DNA of 53,221 nucleotides from assembly GCF_001612845.1 (NCBI RefSeq), contig NZ_BDBF01000054.1:1-53221 (forward strand), given 5' to 3'. Position numbers and translations under genes: made by a program. Under the pieces are notes generated by a model. That model made no database searches. It worked only from the letters and a program-made list of their open reading frames with translations, and was not told where the DNA came from. Below, in pieces: positions 27,170-35,389 of this stretch (position 1 is the first letter of the stretch; each line of letters begins with the position of its first letter). This stretch comes from Nocardia elegans NBRC 108235. Lineage in GTDB: Bacteria; Actinomycetota; Actinomycetes; Mycobacteriales; Mycobacteriaceae.

Positions 27170-27607
27170 TCAGTCGAGGCAGAATTCGTTGCCCTCCGGA
27201 TCGGCCATCACGATATGCCCGTTGCCCAGCGGGGGAGCCGGTTCGTGGCGCTGCAGCCTGGTCGCGCCGCGGGATACGAGCCGCTCGGCCTCGGCCTCCA
27301 AGGCCGCCATCCGTTCGTCGCCGCTGAGGCCGGGGGCTGCCCGCACGTCCAGGTGTACGCGATTCTTGGCCTGTTTGCCCTCGGGCACCCGCTGGAAGAA
27401 CAGCCGCGGACCGGCGCCCTCGGGGTCGATCAGCGCCGAAGCGTCGTTGCGCCGTTCGGGCGGCACGTGCATGGCCGCCAGCGCCTCGTCCCAGGTCCGG
27501 AATCCGGGTGGTGGATCCTGCAGCCGGTAGCCGAGGGCGTCGGCCCAGAACTCGGCCAATGTCGCGGGATCGCCGCAGTCGAAGGTGATCTGGACATCGC
27601 GGGCCAT
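27170..27607 (-). CDS. VOC-family (glyoxalase-like) protein
   Basis: 145 residues: the first beta-alpha-beta-beta-beta unit (VQITFDCGDPATLAEFWADALGYRL) and the second unit ending HIVMADPEGNEFCLD, typical of the Glyoxalase_6-like branch of the VOC superfamily. Members bind metal or small ligands; several confer drug resistance, others are dioxygenase- or isomerase-like, so no reaction is claimed. The ATG overlaps the DinB stop by 1 nt (TGATG), so the two are probably translated together. Confidence 0.85.
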   Translation of the reverse strand: MARDVQITFDCGDPATLAEFWADALGYRLQDPPPGFRTWDEALAAMHVPPERRNDASALIDPEGAGPRLFFQRVPEGKQAKNRVHLDVRAAPGLSGDERMAALEAEAERLVSRGATRLQRHEPAPPLGNGHIVMADPEGNEFCLD

Positions 27608-28176
27608 CAGCTCGCCTCCTGTCGGTTCCGGTGCAGGTAGAGGTCGCGCAGCAGGCAGACCTCCGCCAGATGGTGGATCAGTTCGCGATGGATGTGCAAA
27701 ACCAGTGCCGAGAGCGGGAGTTCGGCATAGGGCCCCTCGGCCGCACCGCACGGACGGTCGAGGCCGTCTTCGCCCAGCGATTCGATGCCGCCCAGCCAGG
27801 TGGAATATTCCGAATCGAGTTGGGCCAGTGCGTCTTTCGCGGTCTCGGCGTACTCGAACGAGTAGTAGTCGGTGGCCGCGCGCCCGAAGTGCGCGGCGTT
27901 GCGCACGGCGAGTACGCCGACGATCACATGGCCGAGCCGCCACGCGATCGTCGTGAACGGCGCGGGCTCCGGCGGCGGGAAGGCGAAGTCGATGGTCATC
28001 GCGCCGGAACCGCCCTGGATCGGTGCGCTGCCGGCGCCGCGCGGGTGCAGGTTCCAGCAGCCGGGCACGGGCTCCCAGAAGTACTCGTCGTCGGTGAGCC
28101 CGTCGAGCCGGGGCCGGAGTTGGTTGGTCCAGTGCCGGTCGATCTGCTCGCGCAGCAGTTTGTTCCAGTCGGTCAT
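27607..28176 (-). CDS. DinB-family protein
   Basis: 189 residues from ATG 28176 (MTDWNKLLREQIDRHW). The four-helix-bundle DinB/YfiT type: the first helix at the start, WRLGHVIVGVLAVRNAAHF in the middle, and HIHRELIHHLAEVCLLRDLY at the end, whose histidines match the metal-ligand positions of the family. Bacterial DinB-like proteins include thiol-dependent transferases using mycothiol or bacillithiol; which type this is cannot be told. It is divergent from the WYL regulator at 28238, which may control this pair. Confidence 0.8.
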   Translation of the reverse strand: MTDWNKLLREQIDRHWTNQLRPRLDGLTDDEYFWEPVPGCWNLHPRGAGSAPIQGGSGAMTIDFAFPPPEPAPFTTIAWRLGHVIVGVLAVRNAAHFGRAATDYYSFEYAETAKDALAQLDSEYSTWLGGIESLGEDGLDRPCGAAEGPYAELPLSALVLHIHRELIHHLAEVCLLRDLYLHRNRQEAS

Positions 28177-28237
28177 GGGCACAGCTTCGCGCGAATAGCG
28201 GACAGATGCCTTCCGCAATTTGTGCCACCATGAGCAC

Positions 28238-29227
28238 ATGACCGTCGAGGCGACTACCGAACGGGTGCTGCGGCTGCTGGCCCTGCTGCAACGGCGGCCG
28301 TCGTGGACGGCCTCCGAACTGGCCGCCGAGCTGGGCGTCACCGATCGTTCGGTGCGCCGCGACGTCGAGCGTCTGCGCGCGATCGGTTATCCCGTCCAGG
28401 CCACGGCCGGTGTCGGCGGGGGATACCAACTCGGCGCGGGTACGCGGCTGCCGCCGCTGCTGCTCGACGACGAGGAGGCCATCGCCACCGCGGTGTCGCT
28501 GCGCCTGGCCACCGGAGGAACCGTCGCGGGTGCGGGCGAGGCGGCGCTGCGGGCACTGACGAAGCTCGATCAGGTGATGCCGCCCCGATTGCGGGCCGAG
28601 GTGCGCGCGGTCCACGACGCGACCGAGACCATGGCCGGTCCGGGAATCGAGATCGACGCCGAGTTGCTGATGACCCTCGCCCGGGCCTGCCGGGACGCCG
28701 TCCGGGTCCGCTTCCACTACGCCGGCCGCACCGGGGTCGCCGGTGAACGCACCGTCGAACCGGTCCGCATGGTCACCACCGGCCGGCGCTGGTATCTCAT
28801 GGCCCGCGACGTGGACCGCGACGACTGGCGCACCTTCCGCCTCGACCGCATGCGGGAGGTGCAGGCCACGACCTGGCGCTTCCGTCCCCGCGCCCATCCG
28901 GACCCGGTCGGCTACGTCCAGCGATCGGTGGCCGAGGCACCGTACCGCCACCTCGCCCGAATCCGTGTGCACGCCGATTCCGCCCGGGTGCGCGACCTGA
29001 TTCCGCCCCAGGTCGGCCGCGTCGAAGACGATCGCGACGGCTGGTCGGTATTGACGGTGGCCGGTGACGACCTCGACTGGCTCGCGGTCCGCATCGTGCG
29101 CCTGGGTTTCGAGGTCGACGTCGTCGAGCCGCCGGAACTGCGGGAGGCCGCGGCCCGTCTGGCCCGCGATCTGTCGGCGATAGCCGAACCGGGCCGTGCC
29201 GCCGGCCGCTCAGCGCCCGTGCAGTGA
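28238..29227 (+). CDS. WYL-domain YafY-type transcriptional regulator
   Basis: 329 residues. An N-terminal winged helix (ERVLRLLALLQRRPSWTASELAAELGVTDRSVRRDVERLRAIGYPV) is followed by a wing (GGYQLGAGTRLPPLLLDDEEA), the WYL domain (GRRWYLMARDVDRDDWRTFRLDRM) and a C-terminal WCX domain. WYL domains sense ligands, in some cases nucleic acid. It is divergent from the dinB-VOC pair. Its last 18 nt overlap the end of the convergent GDT1 gene. Confidence 0.92.
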   Translation: MTVEATTERVLRLLALLQRRPSWTASELAAELGVTDRSVRRDVERLRAIGYPVQATAGVGGGYQLGAGTRLPPLLLDDEEAIATAVSLRLATGGTVAGAGEAALRALTKLDQVMPPRLRAEVRAVHDATETMAGPGIEIDAELLMTLARACRDAVRVRFHYAGRTGVAGERTVEPVRMVTTGRRWYLMARDVDRDDWRTFRLDRMREVQATTWRFRPRAHPDPVGYVQRSVAEAPYRHLARIRVHADSARVRDLIPPQVGRVEDDRDGWSVLTVAGDDLDWLAVRIVRLGFEVDVVEPPELREAAARLARDLSAIAEPGRAAGRSAPVQ

Positions 29228-29926
29228 ATGCGGTTCCGCCGGCTCCTCCTCGGGCCGATCCGGGCGGCCGAGCAGGCCCCACACCGCACCGCCGAGCAGC
29301 GGCACGACGGCCGCGAGCGAGTACTCGCCGAGTTTGCCCAGGTCCGGCGCCACCGCGCCGAGCAGGGTGGCGGCACCGATGTAGAGGAACAGCAGGCCGG
29401 AAGCGACCGCGACCGCTCGTTCCGGAATGTGCTTGCCCACGGTGATGCCGATCGCGATGGCGAGACCGCCGGCCGCGACCATGCCCGCGACCGAACCCGC
29501 CCAGACGGCCACCCAGTTGTGATTGGAGGCCAGCGCGATGGTGGCGAACATGGTCCGGTCGCCGAGTTCGGCGAGCAGGAACGAGGAGATCACGATCAGG
29601 AAGGCGCGGCCGGGGGAGGTGGGGCCGGTGGTTACGGGCTCGTCGGGATCGGGTTCCTCGTGCCGGGACGCCCACAGCGTCCACACACCGACCGCCAGCA
29701 GGATGATGCCGGTGCAGAGTGCGATCAACTCGGTGGGCAGGGCAGCTCCGAGGAAATGTCCTACGCCGACGGCGATCACGTTCACCAGAACGCTCGCGAC
29801 GGTGATACCGCCCAGCACGATCCACCAGCGGTAACGCAGAGCGAAGGTCAAGGCCATCAGCTGCGATTTGTCGCCGAGTTCGGCGACGAAGAGCACGCCG
29901 AAGCTCAGTAGTATCGCGGCGATCAT
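29210..29926 (-). CDS. TMEM165/GDT1-family (UPF0016) manganese transporter
   Basis: 238 residues, six membrane helices in two inverted halves. Each half has the family signature E-x-G-D-(K/R)-(S/T): AELGDKSQLMALTF at ~residue 16 and AELGDRTMFATIAL near 119. An Asp/Glu-rich loop lies between the halves. The family exports Mn2+ (or Ca2+). A yybP-ykoY riboswitch lies directly upstream, which strongly supports manganese. The ATG at 29926 has GGGAG 7 nt upstream. Expression should rise when Mn2+ is abundant. Confidence 0.93.
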   Translation of the reverse strand: MIAAILLSFGVLFVAELGDKSQLMALTFALRYRWWIVLGGITVASVLVNVIAVGVGHFLGAALPTELIALCTGIILLAVGVWTLWASRHEEPDPDEPVTTGPTSPGRAFLIVISSFLLAELGDRTMFATIALASNHNWVAVWAGSVAGMVAAGGLAIAIGITVGKHIPERAVAVASGLLFLYIGAATLLGAVAPDLGKLGEYSLAAVVPLLGGAVWGLLGRPDRPEEEPAEPHSLHGR

Positions 29927-30000
29927 TATCGGCTCCCAGGTCTCCGGCGTATCGGCCGAAGACGGGCGCCCTCAGCCGACCACGCCGCATGAACGGTCTG

Positions 30001-30112
30001 TCGTCGGCCGAAGGTCTCGCCCACCGGAAAACCGGTTCGGATGGCCGGATCCGTCCAGCGGATCAGTATGTCGACCATGCGATTGCGGGCTACTCCCCTT
30101 CGCTACATCTCA
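30001..30112 (-). ncRNA. yybP-ykoY manganese riboswitch
   Basis: Read on the minus strand, the aptamer shows the conserved GGGGAGTAGCC (about 30097-30087), then GTCGACATACTGATCC and later GGCGAGACCTTCGGCC (about 30022-30007). GCGAAGG before the first block pairs with CCTTCGGC after the last to close the P1 helix. These are the hallmark segments of the class that binds Mn2+. The 75 nt to the ATG at 29926 form the expression platform, where a second CTTCGGCCGAT repeats the P1 3' strand and could compete for pairing. Confidence 0.88.
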
Positions 30113-30284
30113 GCCTACCCTTACCCCTACCCGGCTGCCAACTCCCTGTTGCCGAAATCGCAATGCGCGCAATAAGTTTGGCGATGCGGCAGAAAATTTT
30201 CGGGTACCCGTCGAAGGGATTTCGCCGGGGCGGGGCACCTCGTTCGGACTGCCGTGTCGCGGGTGTGAAGGGGCGTCGTGGACC

Positions 30285-30812
30285 TCAGGCGGCGAGCAGC
30301 ATGGCCAGCACCGCGGTATCGGGATCCGAGATCGGATCCACGCCCACGCGGCTGACCATGGAGGTGACCGTGCCGTCGAGTTCGGCCTCCACCCACGCCG
30401 CCCGGTGCGCCAGCCCCAGATGCGGAACGCCCGGCAGCAGAACGCATCCCGACGCGGCACCGACACATTCGGGTAGCGACGGATTCGTCTCCGAGGGCGG
30501 ATGCAACATCATCAGCGCGGGCGGCACATGATCGGCGAAGCGCCCCGGCTCGATCGCTTCCTCGCCCAATACCGGCCCCTCGGCCACCACCAGTCCGACG
30601 GTGCCCGGATGCGGGTCGTCGGGCAGTTCTTCGCGCGCACCGAAGACCGTCGTGGTGGTCAGCAGGCCGGGCAGGCTCGCCACCCGCACCGCGAGCGCCA
30701 GCAGTTGCGCCCATTCCTTGGTCGTATCGGGCCAGCGCCCGGAGATCACGAAGCCACGCAGCAGGCCGCGGGCCTGGAACGGCGTGACCCCGACCGGATT
30801 GTTCGTACGCAT
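30285..30812 (-). CDS. conserved hypothetical protein next to sodA (Rv3847-like)
   Basis: 175 residues from ATG 30812, with GGGAGG 5-6 nt upstream. No membrane helix or known motif is evident; it is a compact alpha/beta sequence with conserved-looking segments GVTPFQARGLLRGFVISGRWPDTTKEWAQLLALA and LPGVPHLGLAHRAAWVEAELDG. Its length and its place directly downstream of sodA match the conserved hypothetical Rv3847 of M. tuberculosis (as I remember it). No function is known. A perfect 16-bp palindrome lies upstream (30871-30886). Confidence 0.75.
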   Translation of the reverse strand: MRTNNPVGVTPFQARGLLRGFVISGRWPDTTKEWAQLLALAVRVASLPGLLTTTTVFGAREELPDDPHPGTVGLVVAEGPVLGEEAIEPGRFADHVPPALMMLHPPSETNPSLPECVGAASGCVLLPGVPHLGLAHRAAWVEAELDGTVTSMVSRVGVDPISDPDTAVLAMLLAA

Positions 30813-30870
30813 CGGATGCCTCCCGAACTGTCAACGGGGGCGGCTCCGCGGTGAGCGAGCCCGTCCTCGG

Positions 30871-30886
30871 CCTATCGTGCGATAGG
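30871..30886. promoter_or_regulatory. perfect palindrome CCTATCGTGCGATAGG
   Basis: A 16-nt perfect inverted repeat with no spacer, 59 nt upstream of the 30812 start and downstream of the sodA terminator. The size and position fit a dimeric regulator site. Confidence 0.5.
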
Positions 30887-30980
30887 AGTACCCGAGAATG
30901 ACTCGAACAATGTCTGGCACACAAGTACCAGAGAGTGCTAAATCGCAGGTAACACGGCCGAAACACGGCCCCGAACGCAA

Positions 30981-31011
30981 CTCAGGCCATACCGGAACGG
31001 TATGGCCTGAG
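30981..31011 (-). terminator. terminator of sodA
   Basis: A perfect 13-bp stem (30981-30993 with 30999-31011) with loop GGAAC, 21 nt after the sodA stop on the minus strand; only a weak T-rich tail. Confidence 0.8.
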
Positions 31012-31032
31012 TACGCGAAGAGGCGGATCAGC

Positions 31033-31656
31033 TCAGCCGAAGATGAGGCCCTTGCCCTGAGCGACGGCCTTGGCGAAGCGCTCCTGCACGTCGGCCCAGT
31101 TGACGACGTTCCAGAACGCCTTCACGTAGTCGGCCTTGACGTTCTTGTACTGCAGGTAGAAGGCGTGCTCCCACATGTCGACCTGCAGCAGCGGAATGAT
31201 GCCGAGCGGCACGTTGGCCTGCTGGTCGTACAGCTGGAAGGTCAGCAGCTTCTGGCCGAGGGTGTCGTAACCCAGCACGGCCCAGCCCGAACCCTGCAGG
31301 CCGTTGGCGGCAGCGGTGAATTGCGCGCGGAACTTGTCGAACGATCCGAACTGGTCGTCGATCGCGGCGGCCAGGTCCCCGACCGGCTTGTCGCCGCCGT
31401 TGGGGGACAGGTTCTTCCACCAGATCGAGTGGTTCACGTGACCACCGAGGTGGAAGGCCAGGTTCTTCTCGTGCAGGAAGATCGCGCCGTGGTCCTCGGC
31501 CTCGCGCGCGGCTTCCAGCTTCTCGAGCGCGGTGTTGACGCCGGCGACGTATGCGGCGTGATGCTTCGAGTGGTGAATCTCGTTGATCTGCCCGGAGATG
31601 TGAGGCTCCAAGGCGCCGTAGTCGTAATCCAGATCTGGCAGCGTGTACTCAGCCAC
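31033..31656 (-). CDS. sodA: superoxide dismutase, Mn/Fe family (probably Mn)
   Basis: 207 residues, the same length as M. tuberculosis SodA and alignable by eye without gaps. Metal ligands are His28, His76, Asp160 and His164 (NEIHHS, GGHVNHS, VDMWEH). Residue 145 is Gln (LYDQQANV), whereas the iron enzyme of M. tuberculosis has His; Gln here is the manganese-type state. The GTG start at 31656 has GGAAGGGA upstream. There is no signal peptide, though mycobacterial homologues appear outside the cell. Two genes downstream is a Mn-riboswitch-controlled transporter. Confidence 0.96.
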   Translation of the reverse strand: MAEYTLPDLDYDYGALEPHISGQINEIHHSKHHAAYVAGVNTALEKLEAAREAEDHGAIFLHEKNLAFHLGGHVNHSIWWKNLSPNGGDKPVGDLAAAIDDQFGSFDKFRAQFTAAANGLQGSGWAVLGYDTLGQKLLTFQLYDQQANVPLGIIPLLQVDMWEHAFYLQYKNVKADYVKAFWNVVNWADVQERFAKAVAQGKGLIFG

Positions 31657-31916
31657 GATGTCCCTTCCTCATGATGTCGGCGCGTGTACCCGGTCTTGTC
31701 GAGCACACCAACCTTCATTCGTACACCCGCTCGATGCAACCGGGTCCGGTCCACCCTAGATTCCCACGGCCCGAAATCGACTGCGCGGCCAGGATCGAGG
31801 GCGCATGCCCGAGATATGCCCCGGCTCGGAGATTTATTCACGCTGAACGCATGTCGGCGCACATTTCGCGTGGATCCCGATACCGGGTTCCGCCACTTCG
31901 GTGGCGCGATCCGTCC

Positions 31917-32525
31917 CTACATCGGCGGTGCGACGTCGGGCAGCATGGTGCGCGGATCGCACGAGTCGTGCGCCTTCCACCAGCGCCGGGCGCCGGCCGC
32001 GAATTCGTCGAGACCGACCAGACTTCCGTCGGCGGTCTCGATGGTGACGTCCTCGAACCAGACCCGCACATCCAGTTCGCGGGGATCGGTGCCCTCCTGC
32101 TGGGAGAACTCGAGGACGTGGGCAGGGGTCCGATCGCTGATCGTGGTGTCGAAGCTCAGCAGCTCGCGCCACAGCGCCCAGCCGCTGTCGTCGACGTCGA
32201 TGAAATCCCAGCCGTGCAGGGCGCCGCCGCCGAATCCGGCGATGGCGTCCCCGAGGGTGTCGAGGGTGAGGGGGAAGATATGTGGTTCCAGGTCGTCCCA
32301 GCGCTGCTGGCGCAGGGATGCCGCGACCCGGCTGACCCCGGACAGTGTGAGCGACACCCGGCCGTCGGCGGGCTGCCCGTCACCGGGGAGGGTGAGCACC
32401 TCCAGTTCGATTCGAAGTCGTGCGTCCGCGGCGTCGACCACGAGTCCGAGACAGGTCGCCTCGGCGAGTGCGGTGTTGAGCCCGGCCGTATCCAATCCGT
32501 CGAGTAACGCCCTGCTCGCGTCCAT
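31917..32525 (-). CDS. hypothetical protein
   Basis: 202 residues, ATG at 32525. I do not recognise a family. It is acidic and soluble, mostly beta-strand pattern (ARLRIELEVLTLPGDG, GRVSLTLSGVSRVAASL, ELDVRVWFEDVTIETADG), with no signal peptide or membrane segment. The repeated strand pattern could form a paired-domain beta fold that binds a ligand. It lies between sodA and a divergent rhodanese region. Codon use looks normal for the window. Confidence 0.7.
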   Translation of the reverse strand: MDASRALLDGLDTAGLNTALAEATCLGLVVDAADARLRIELEVLTLPGDGQPADGRVSLTLSGVSRVAASLRQQRWDDLEPHIFPLTLDTLGDAIAGFGGGALHGWDFIDVDDSGWALWRELLSFDTTISDRTPAHVLEFSQQEGTDPRELDVRVWFEDVTIETADGSLVGLDEFAAGARRWWKAHDSCDPRTMLPDVAPPM

Positions 32526-32702
32526 AGCGTCAGGCTACCGATTCCCCGCCGTCGAGCCCGGTATTTCAATTTCTCGCTAGTGTTGTCGTTTTTTTGCCGA
32601 AGAGAGGGAACCGATCGGTCAGACCGCCCGTCCAAGTATGTGTCGGGTCTCGTAGCGGCCGGTGATACGCCGTTGACCAGCGCAGAGGCCCGCAGGCGGC
32701 GG

Positions 32703-32758
32703 CGGGGGCCGCTCCGGGACGAGGAGGGGAGTCCCGGAGCGGCCCCCGTTCCGTTTTC
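32703..32758 (+). terminator. orphan plus-strand terminator-like hairpin
   Basis: A perfect 17-bp stem (32703-32719 with 32730-32746), a 10-nt loop and the tail GTTCCGTTTTCC. The preceding gene points the other way, so on the plus strand it would end an RNA starting somewhere after 32525: either a small RNA or an attenuated leader of the rhodanese gene. Confidence 0.65.
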
Positions 32759-32802
32759 CTGAATCGGATGATGCGAACCGACCGGTCTCGCAAGTCGCAA
32801 CC

Positions 32803-32832
32803 TGTGGATGAGGTTGTGGATTATGTGGATAA
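32803..32832 (-). repeat. three tandem DnaA-box-like 9-mers
   Basis: TGTGGATGA (32803-32811), TGTGGATTA (32815-32823) and TGTGGATAA (32824-32832) are in the same orientation. The third is the exact complement of the consensus TTATCCACA; the others differ at one base. The last two abut. Confidence 0.6.
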
Positions 32833-32954
32833 CTGGGGGTGAGATATACACAGGTCGGTGTGCCCGGGGTGTGCGGCACGGTATCGACGGCCGGAACAAA
32901 CCTGGAGTTCACCCAGGCGATCGACTGCCGGGTCTCCCCGCCGATCCGGGGGAC

Positions 32955-33356
32955 ATGGCAGGATCGTCCATTGTGACGAGCTCCGAAATCCTCTCGGTGC
33001 CGGTCCAGGATCTGCCTGCCGAATTCGACGCCGCACCGTCGGCGGGTGCCGGATCCGGTGCCGGCGCCCCGTCCGCGATCCTGCTCGATGTCCGCGAAGC
33101 CGACGAATGGCAGCTCGGCCACGCGCCGGCCGCGCTGCACATCCCGATGATCGACGTGCCCGCACGCCTGGACGAACTGGACTACGACGCCGAGATCTAC
33201 GTGGTCTGCCGGCAGGGCGGGCGCTCGATCGAGGTCGCCAAGTATCTGGCGTACGTGGGATTCGAGGTCTACCAGGTCGTCGGCGGCATGGTCGCCTGGC
33301 AGCGGGCCGGACGCCCACTGAGCACCCCGGGCGATCACGAGGCGAAAATCTACTGA
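32955..33356 (+). CDS. rhodanese-like domain protein
   Basis: 133 residues, a single rhodanese domain: SAILLDVREADEWQLGHAPAALHIPM, EIYVVCRQGGRSIEVAKYLAYVGFEVYQVVGGMVAWQ. Cys is at the catalytic position with a CRQGGRS loop, so sulfurtransferase chemistry (persulfide carrier) is likely; the donor and acceptor are unknown. The start is ATG 32955 or GTG 32973, the latter after an AGGA ribosome site. It lies 75 nt before the DUF4328 gene, same strand. Confidence 0.85.
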   Translation: MAGSSIVTSSEILSVPVQDLPAEFDAAPSAGAGSGAGAPSAILLDVREADEWQLGHAPAALHIPMIDVPARLDELDYDAEIYVVCRQGGRSIEVAKYLAYVGFEVYQVVGGMVAWQRAGRPLSTPGDHEAKIY

Positions 33357-33431
33357 CGAGCCGTCGAACACCACGAGCGCAACCGCACACCCGATGATGA
33401 AGGTCGACTGGATGGAAGGGGGAGCAGCCCG

Positions 33432-34514
33432 GTGAGTACGGTCGTGCAACCCTGCGCCCGGTGCGGCGCCCGCTGGGCGGTGCACGGCAGCCCGATGCAC
33501 TGGTGCCCGCGCTGTCGCGGTGTGCTGCTGTCTCCTGCGCCCGTCGACGCGCCGCCGGAACGGCGTAACTACCGCTGGGTGGCCCGCCCGCCGGGGCGCG
33601 GCCCGCGGGGCGAACGTCCGCGTCCGACGCCCGCGGTCGATCCGGCCACCCCGCGCTACACCGAGATTCCGCGCTGGGGACTGCGGGATCGGCCGCCGCA
33701 CGTCGCCGTCACGCCGCAGAACCGGGTCCAGGCCGTCCTGCACTGGCTGACCGAACGGGTGGCCGGTCTGCTGCTCGCCACCGTCATCCTGTTCGGACTG
33801 TCGGCGGTCGCCGAATTCGGCCGCTATCTGATTCTGCTGCGCAACCGCACCCGGCTGATCCAGCCGCTGCTGCTGTTCTTCTCCGACCTCACCGTCTACG
33901 CGACCTCGGTCGCCGCGCTGATCTGCGCGCTGGTCACCGCGGTGGGCCTGATCGGCTGGCTGGTCCGCGCGCGCCGCAGCGCCTATGCCGACAACGGCCG
34001 CCGCGATCCCCGCTCCCTGCGGGCGCTGCTGTGCGGCGGGATCGTTCCGGTGGTCAATCTGGTCTGGCCGGGCGTTTTCCTCACCGAACTGGTCCGTCAG
34101 CTGGGTGGCGATCCGCGCACGCTGCGCGCGGTGCGGATCTGGTGGTGTGTCTGGGTTCTCAACGGTGTGATGGTGATCGCGTCGCTGTTCTGGCGCACGG
34201 CCGATACGCTGCAGGGCCAAGCCGACGGTGTGATCTTCACGGTCTACACCGATCTGGTCGCGGTCGCGGCGGCGGTGCTGTCGCTGTGGGTGCTGCGGAT
34301 GTGCGAGGGTCGTGATCTGCGCGGCCGGATCCGGATGCCCAAGCGCTGGTTGCCCGCGACCGGTCCGGCGGTGCCGGTGATCGAGCCCGTCCATCCGGTC
34401 GCCGTGGCGGAAGCCGACAACCGGTCGGCCGGCGGCCACATCGAAGCACCGGACATCGAAGCCGAGCACACCGAAGCGGAGCGCGTCGAACAAGAGGAGG
34501 TCATGGCCAAGTGA
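33432..34514 (+). CDS. DUF4328 membrane protein with zinc ribbon (Rv3843c-like)
   Basis: 360 residues. The N-terminus has a four-Cys zinc-ribbon knuckle (CARCGARWAVHGSPMHWCPRCRG), then a Pro/Arg-rich linker, then about six membrane helices: LLLATVILFGLSAVAEFGRYLILL, YATSVAALICALVTAVGLIGWLV, GGIVPVVNLVWPGVFLTELV, WWCVWVLNGVMVIASLFW and two more. It ends in an acidic Glu-rich tail. The GTG at 33432 follows a GGGGGAG site. The stop overlaps glpQ1 by 4 nt (GTGA), so they are coupled. The role is unknown; coupling to a phosphodiesterase suggests envelope lipid metabolism. Confidence 0.82.
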   Translation: MSTVVQPCARCGARWAVHGSPMHWCPRCRGVLLSPAPVDAPPERRNYRWVARPPGRGPRGERPRPTPAVDPATPRYTEIPRWGLRDRPPHVAVTPQNRVQAVLHWLTERVAGLLLATVILFGLSAVAEFGRYLILLRNRTRLIQPLLLFFSDLTVYATSVAALICALVTAVGLIGWLVRARRSAYADNGRRDPRSLRALLCGGIVPVVNLVWPGVFLTELVRQLGGDPRTLRAVRIWWCVWVLNGVMVIASLFWRTADTLQGQADGVIFTVYTDLVAVAAAVLSLWVLRMCEGRDLRGRIRMPKRWLPATGPAVPVIEPVHPVAVAEADNRSAGGHIEAPDIEAEHTEAERVEQEEVMAK

Positions 34515-35278
34515 GCCAGGGCAATCGCGCACCGTTCGTGGTCGCGCACCGGGGTGCGTCGGGGACCCGTCCCGAACACACCCTCGCCGCCTACGAGCTG
34601 GCATTGGAGGAGGGCGCCGACGGTGTCGAATGCGATGTCCGGCTGACCCGTGACGGTCACCTGGTCTGTGTGCACGACCGCACCGTGGACCGCACCTCGT
34701 CCGGCACCGGCCTGGTCAGCGAGATGACCCTCGACGAGCTGCGCGAACTCGACTTCGGCGGTGACGGCAGCCCCGCACCCGTGCTGACGCTGAGCGAGCT
34801 GATCACGCTGGTACTGGACTGGCGCAGCCGGCCGACCAAACTGTTCATCGAGACCAAGCATCCGGTCCGCTACGGCGCGCTGGTGGAGAACAAGGTGCTG
34901 GCCGAATTGCAGCGCTTCGGCATCGCCACACCGGCCTCGGCCGACCATTCCCGAGCGGTCGTGATGTCGTTCGCCGCCACCGCGGTATGGCGCATCCGCC
35001 GCGCCGCTCCGCTGCTGCCGACCGTGCTGCTCGGCGAATCCTCGCGGTATCTGGGCGGCAGCGCCGCCACGACGGTCGGCGCCACCGCGGTCGGCCCGTC
35101 GGTGAAAACCCTGCGCGAACATCCCGAACTCGTCGACAAGGCCGCGGCGGCCGGCCGCGCCACCTACTGCTGGACCGTCGACGATCCCCAGGACGTCGAA
35201 TTGTGCGCGGAGCTGGGCGTCAGCTGGGTCGCGACCAACCATCCCGGCCGGACCAAGACCGTGCTGGACGGTATCTGA
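34511..35278 (+). CDS. glpQ1: glycerophosphodiester phosphodiesterase
   Basis: 255 residues, GDPD TIM barrel that hydrolyses glycerophosphodiesters to glycerol-3-phosphate and an alcohol. The catalytic set is visible: His-Arg in VVAHRGASGTRPEHTLAAY, the acidic pair in DGVECDVRLTRDG and the second His in LVCVHDRTVDRT. The C-terminal strand has TYCWTVDDP and TNHPGRT. There is no signal peptide, so it acts in the cytosol. Its order after the DUF4328 gene matches Rv3843c-Rv3842c. Confidence 0.93.
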   Translation: MSQGNRAPFVVAHRGASGTRPEHTLAAYELALEEGADGVECDVRLTRDGHLVCVHDRTVDRTSSGTGLVSEMTLDELRELDFGGDGSPAPVLTLSELITLVLDWRSRPTKLFIETKHPVRYGALVENKVLAELQRFGIATPASADHSRAVVMSFAATAVWRIRRAAPLLPTVLLGESSRYLGGSAATTVGATAVGPSVKTLREHPELVDKAAAAGRATYCWTVDDPQDVELCAELGVSWVATNHPGRTKTVLDGI

Positions 35279-35389
35279 TCCACCCGGCCGGCCCCGGCGG
35301 CCGACTCGATGCGTCCCGCGGGGCGAATTCCGGCGCCCCGGCGCGGCGGAATCGGTGCGCCCCTGCGCGGCCGTGGCCGCGGGAACCTG

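Larger units (their letters stand above)
32526..32954. other. 429-base gap with orphan terminator and DnaA-box cluster
   Basis: No gene I accept. It contains an AT-rich stretch with a seven-T run (about 32580-32600), a strong plus-strand terminator-like hairpin (32703-32746) with no gene before it, and three tandem DnaA-box-like 9-mers (32803-32832). Confidence 0.6.

Noticed and set aside
32580..32762. A 60-codon plus frame in the 32.5-33 kb gap
   Set aside because: It runs through the terminator hairpin, has no ribosome site and an Arg-rich translation.
32803..32832. Chromosomal origin (oriC)
   Set aside because: Only three boxes and no dnaA or dnaN nearby; a real actinobacterial oriC has many more boxes between those genes.
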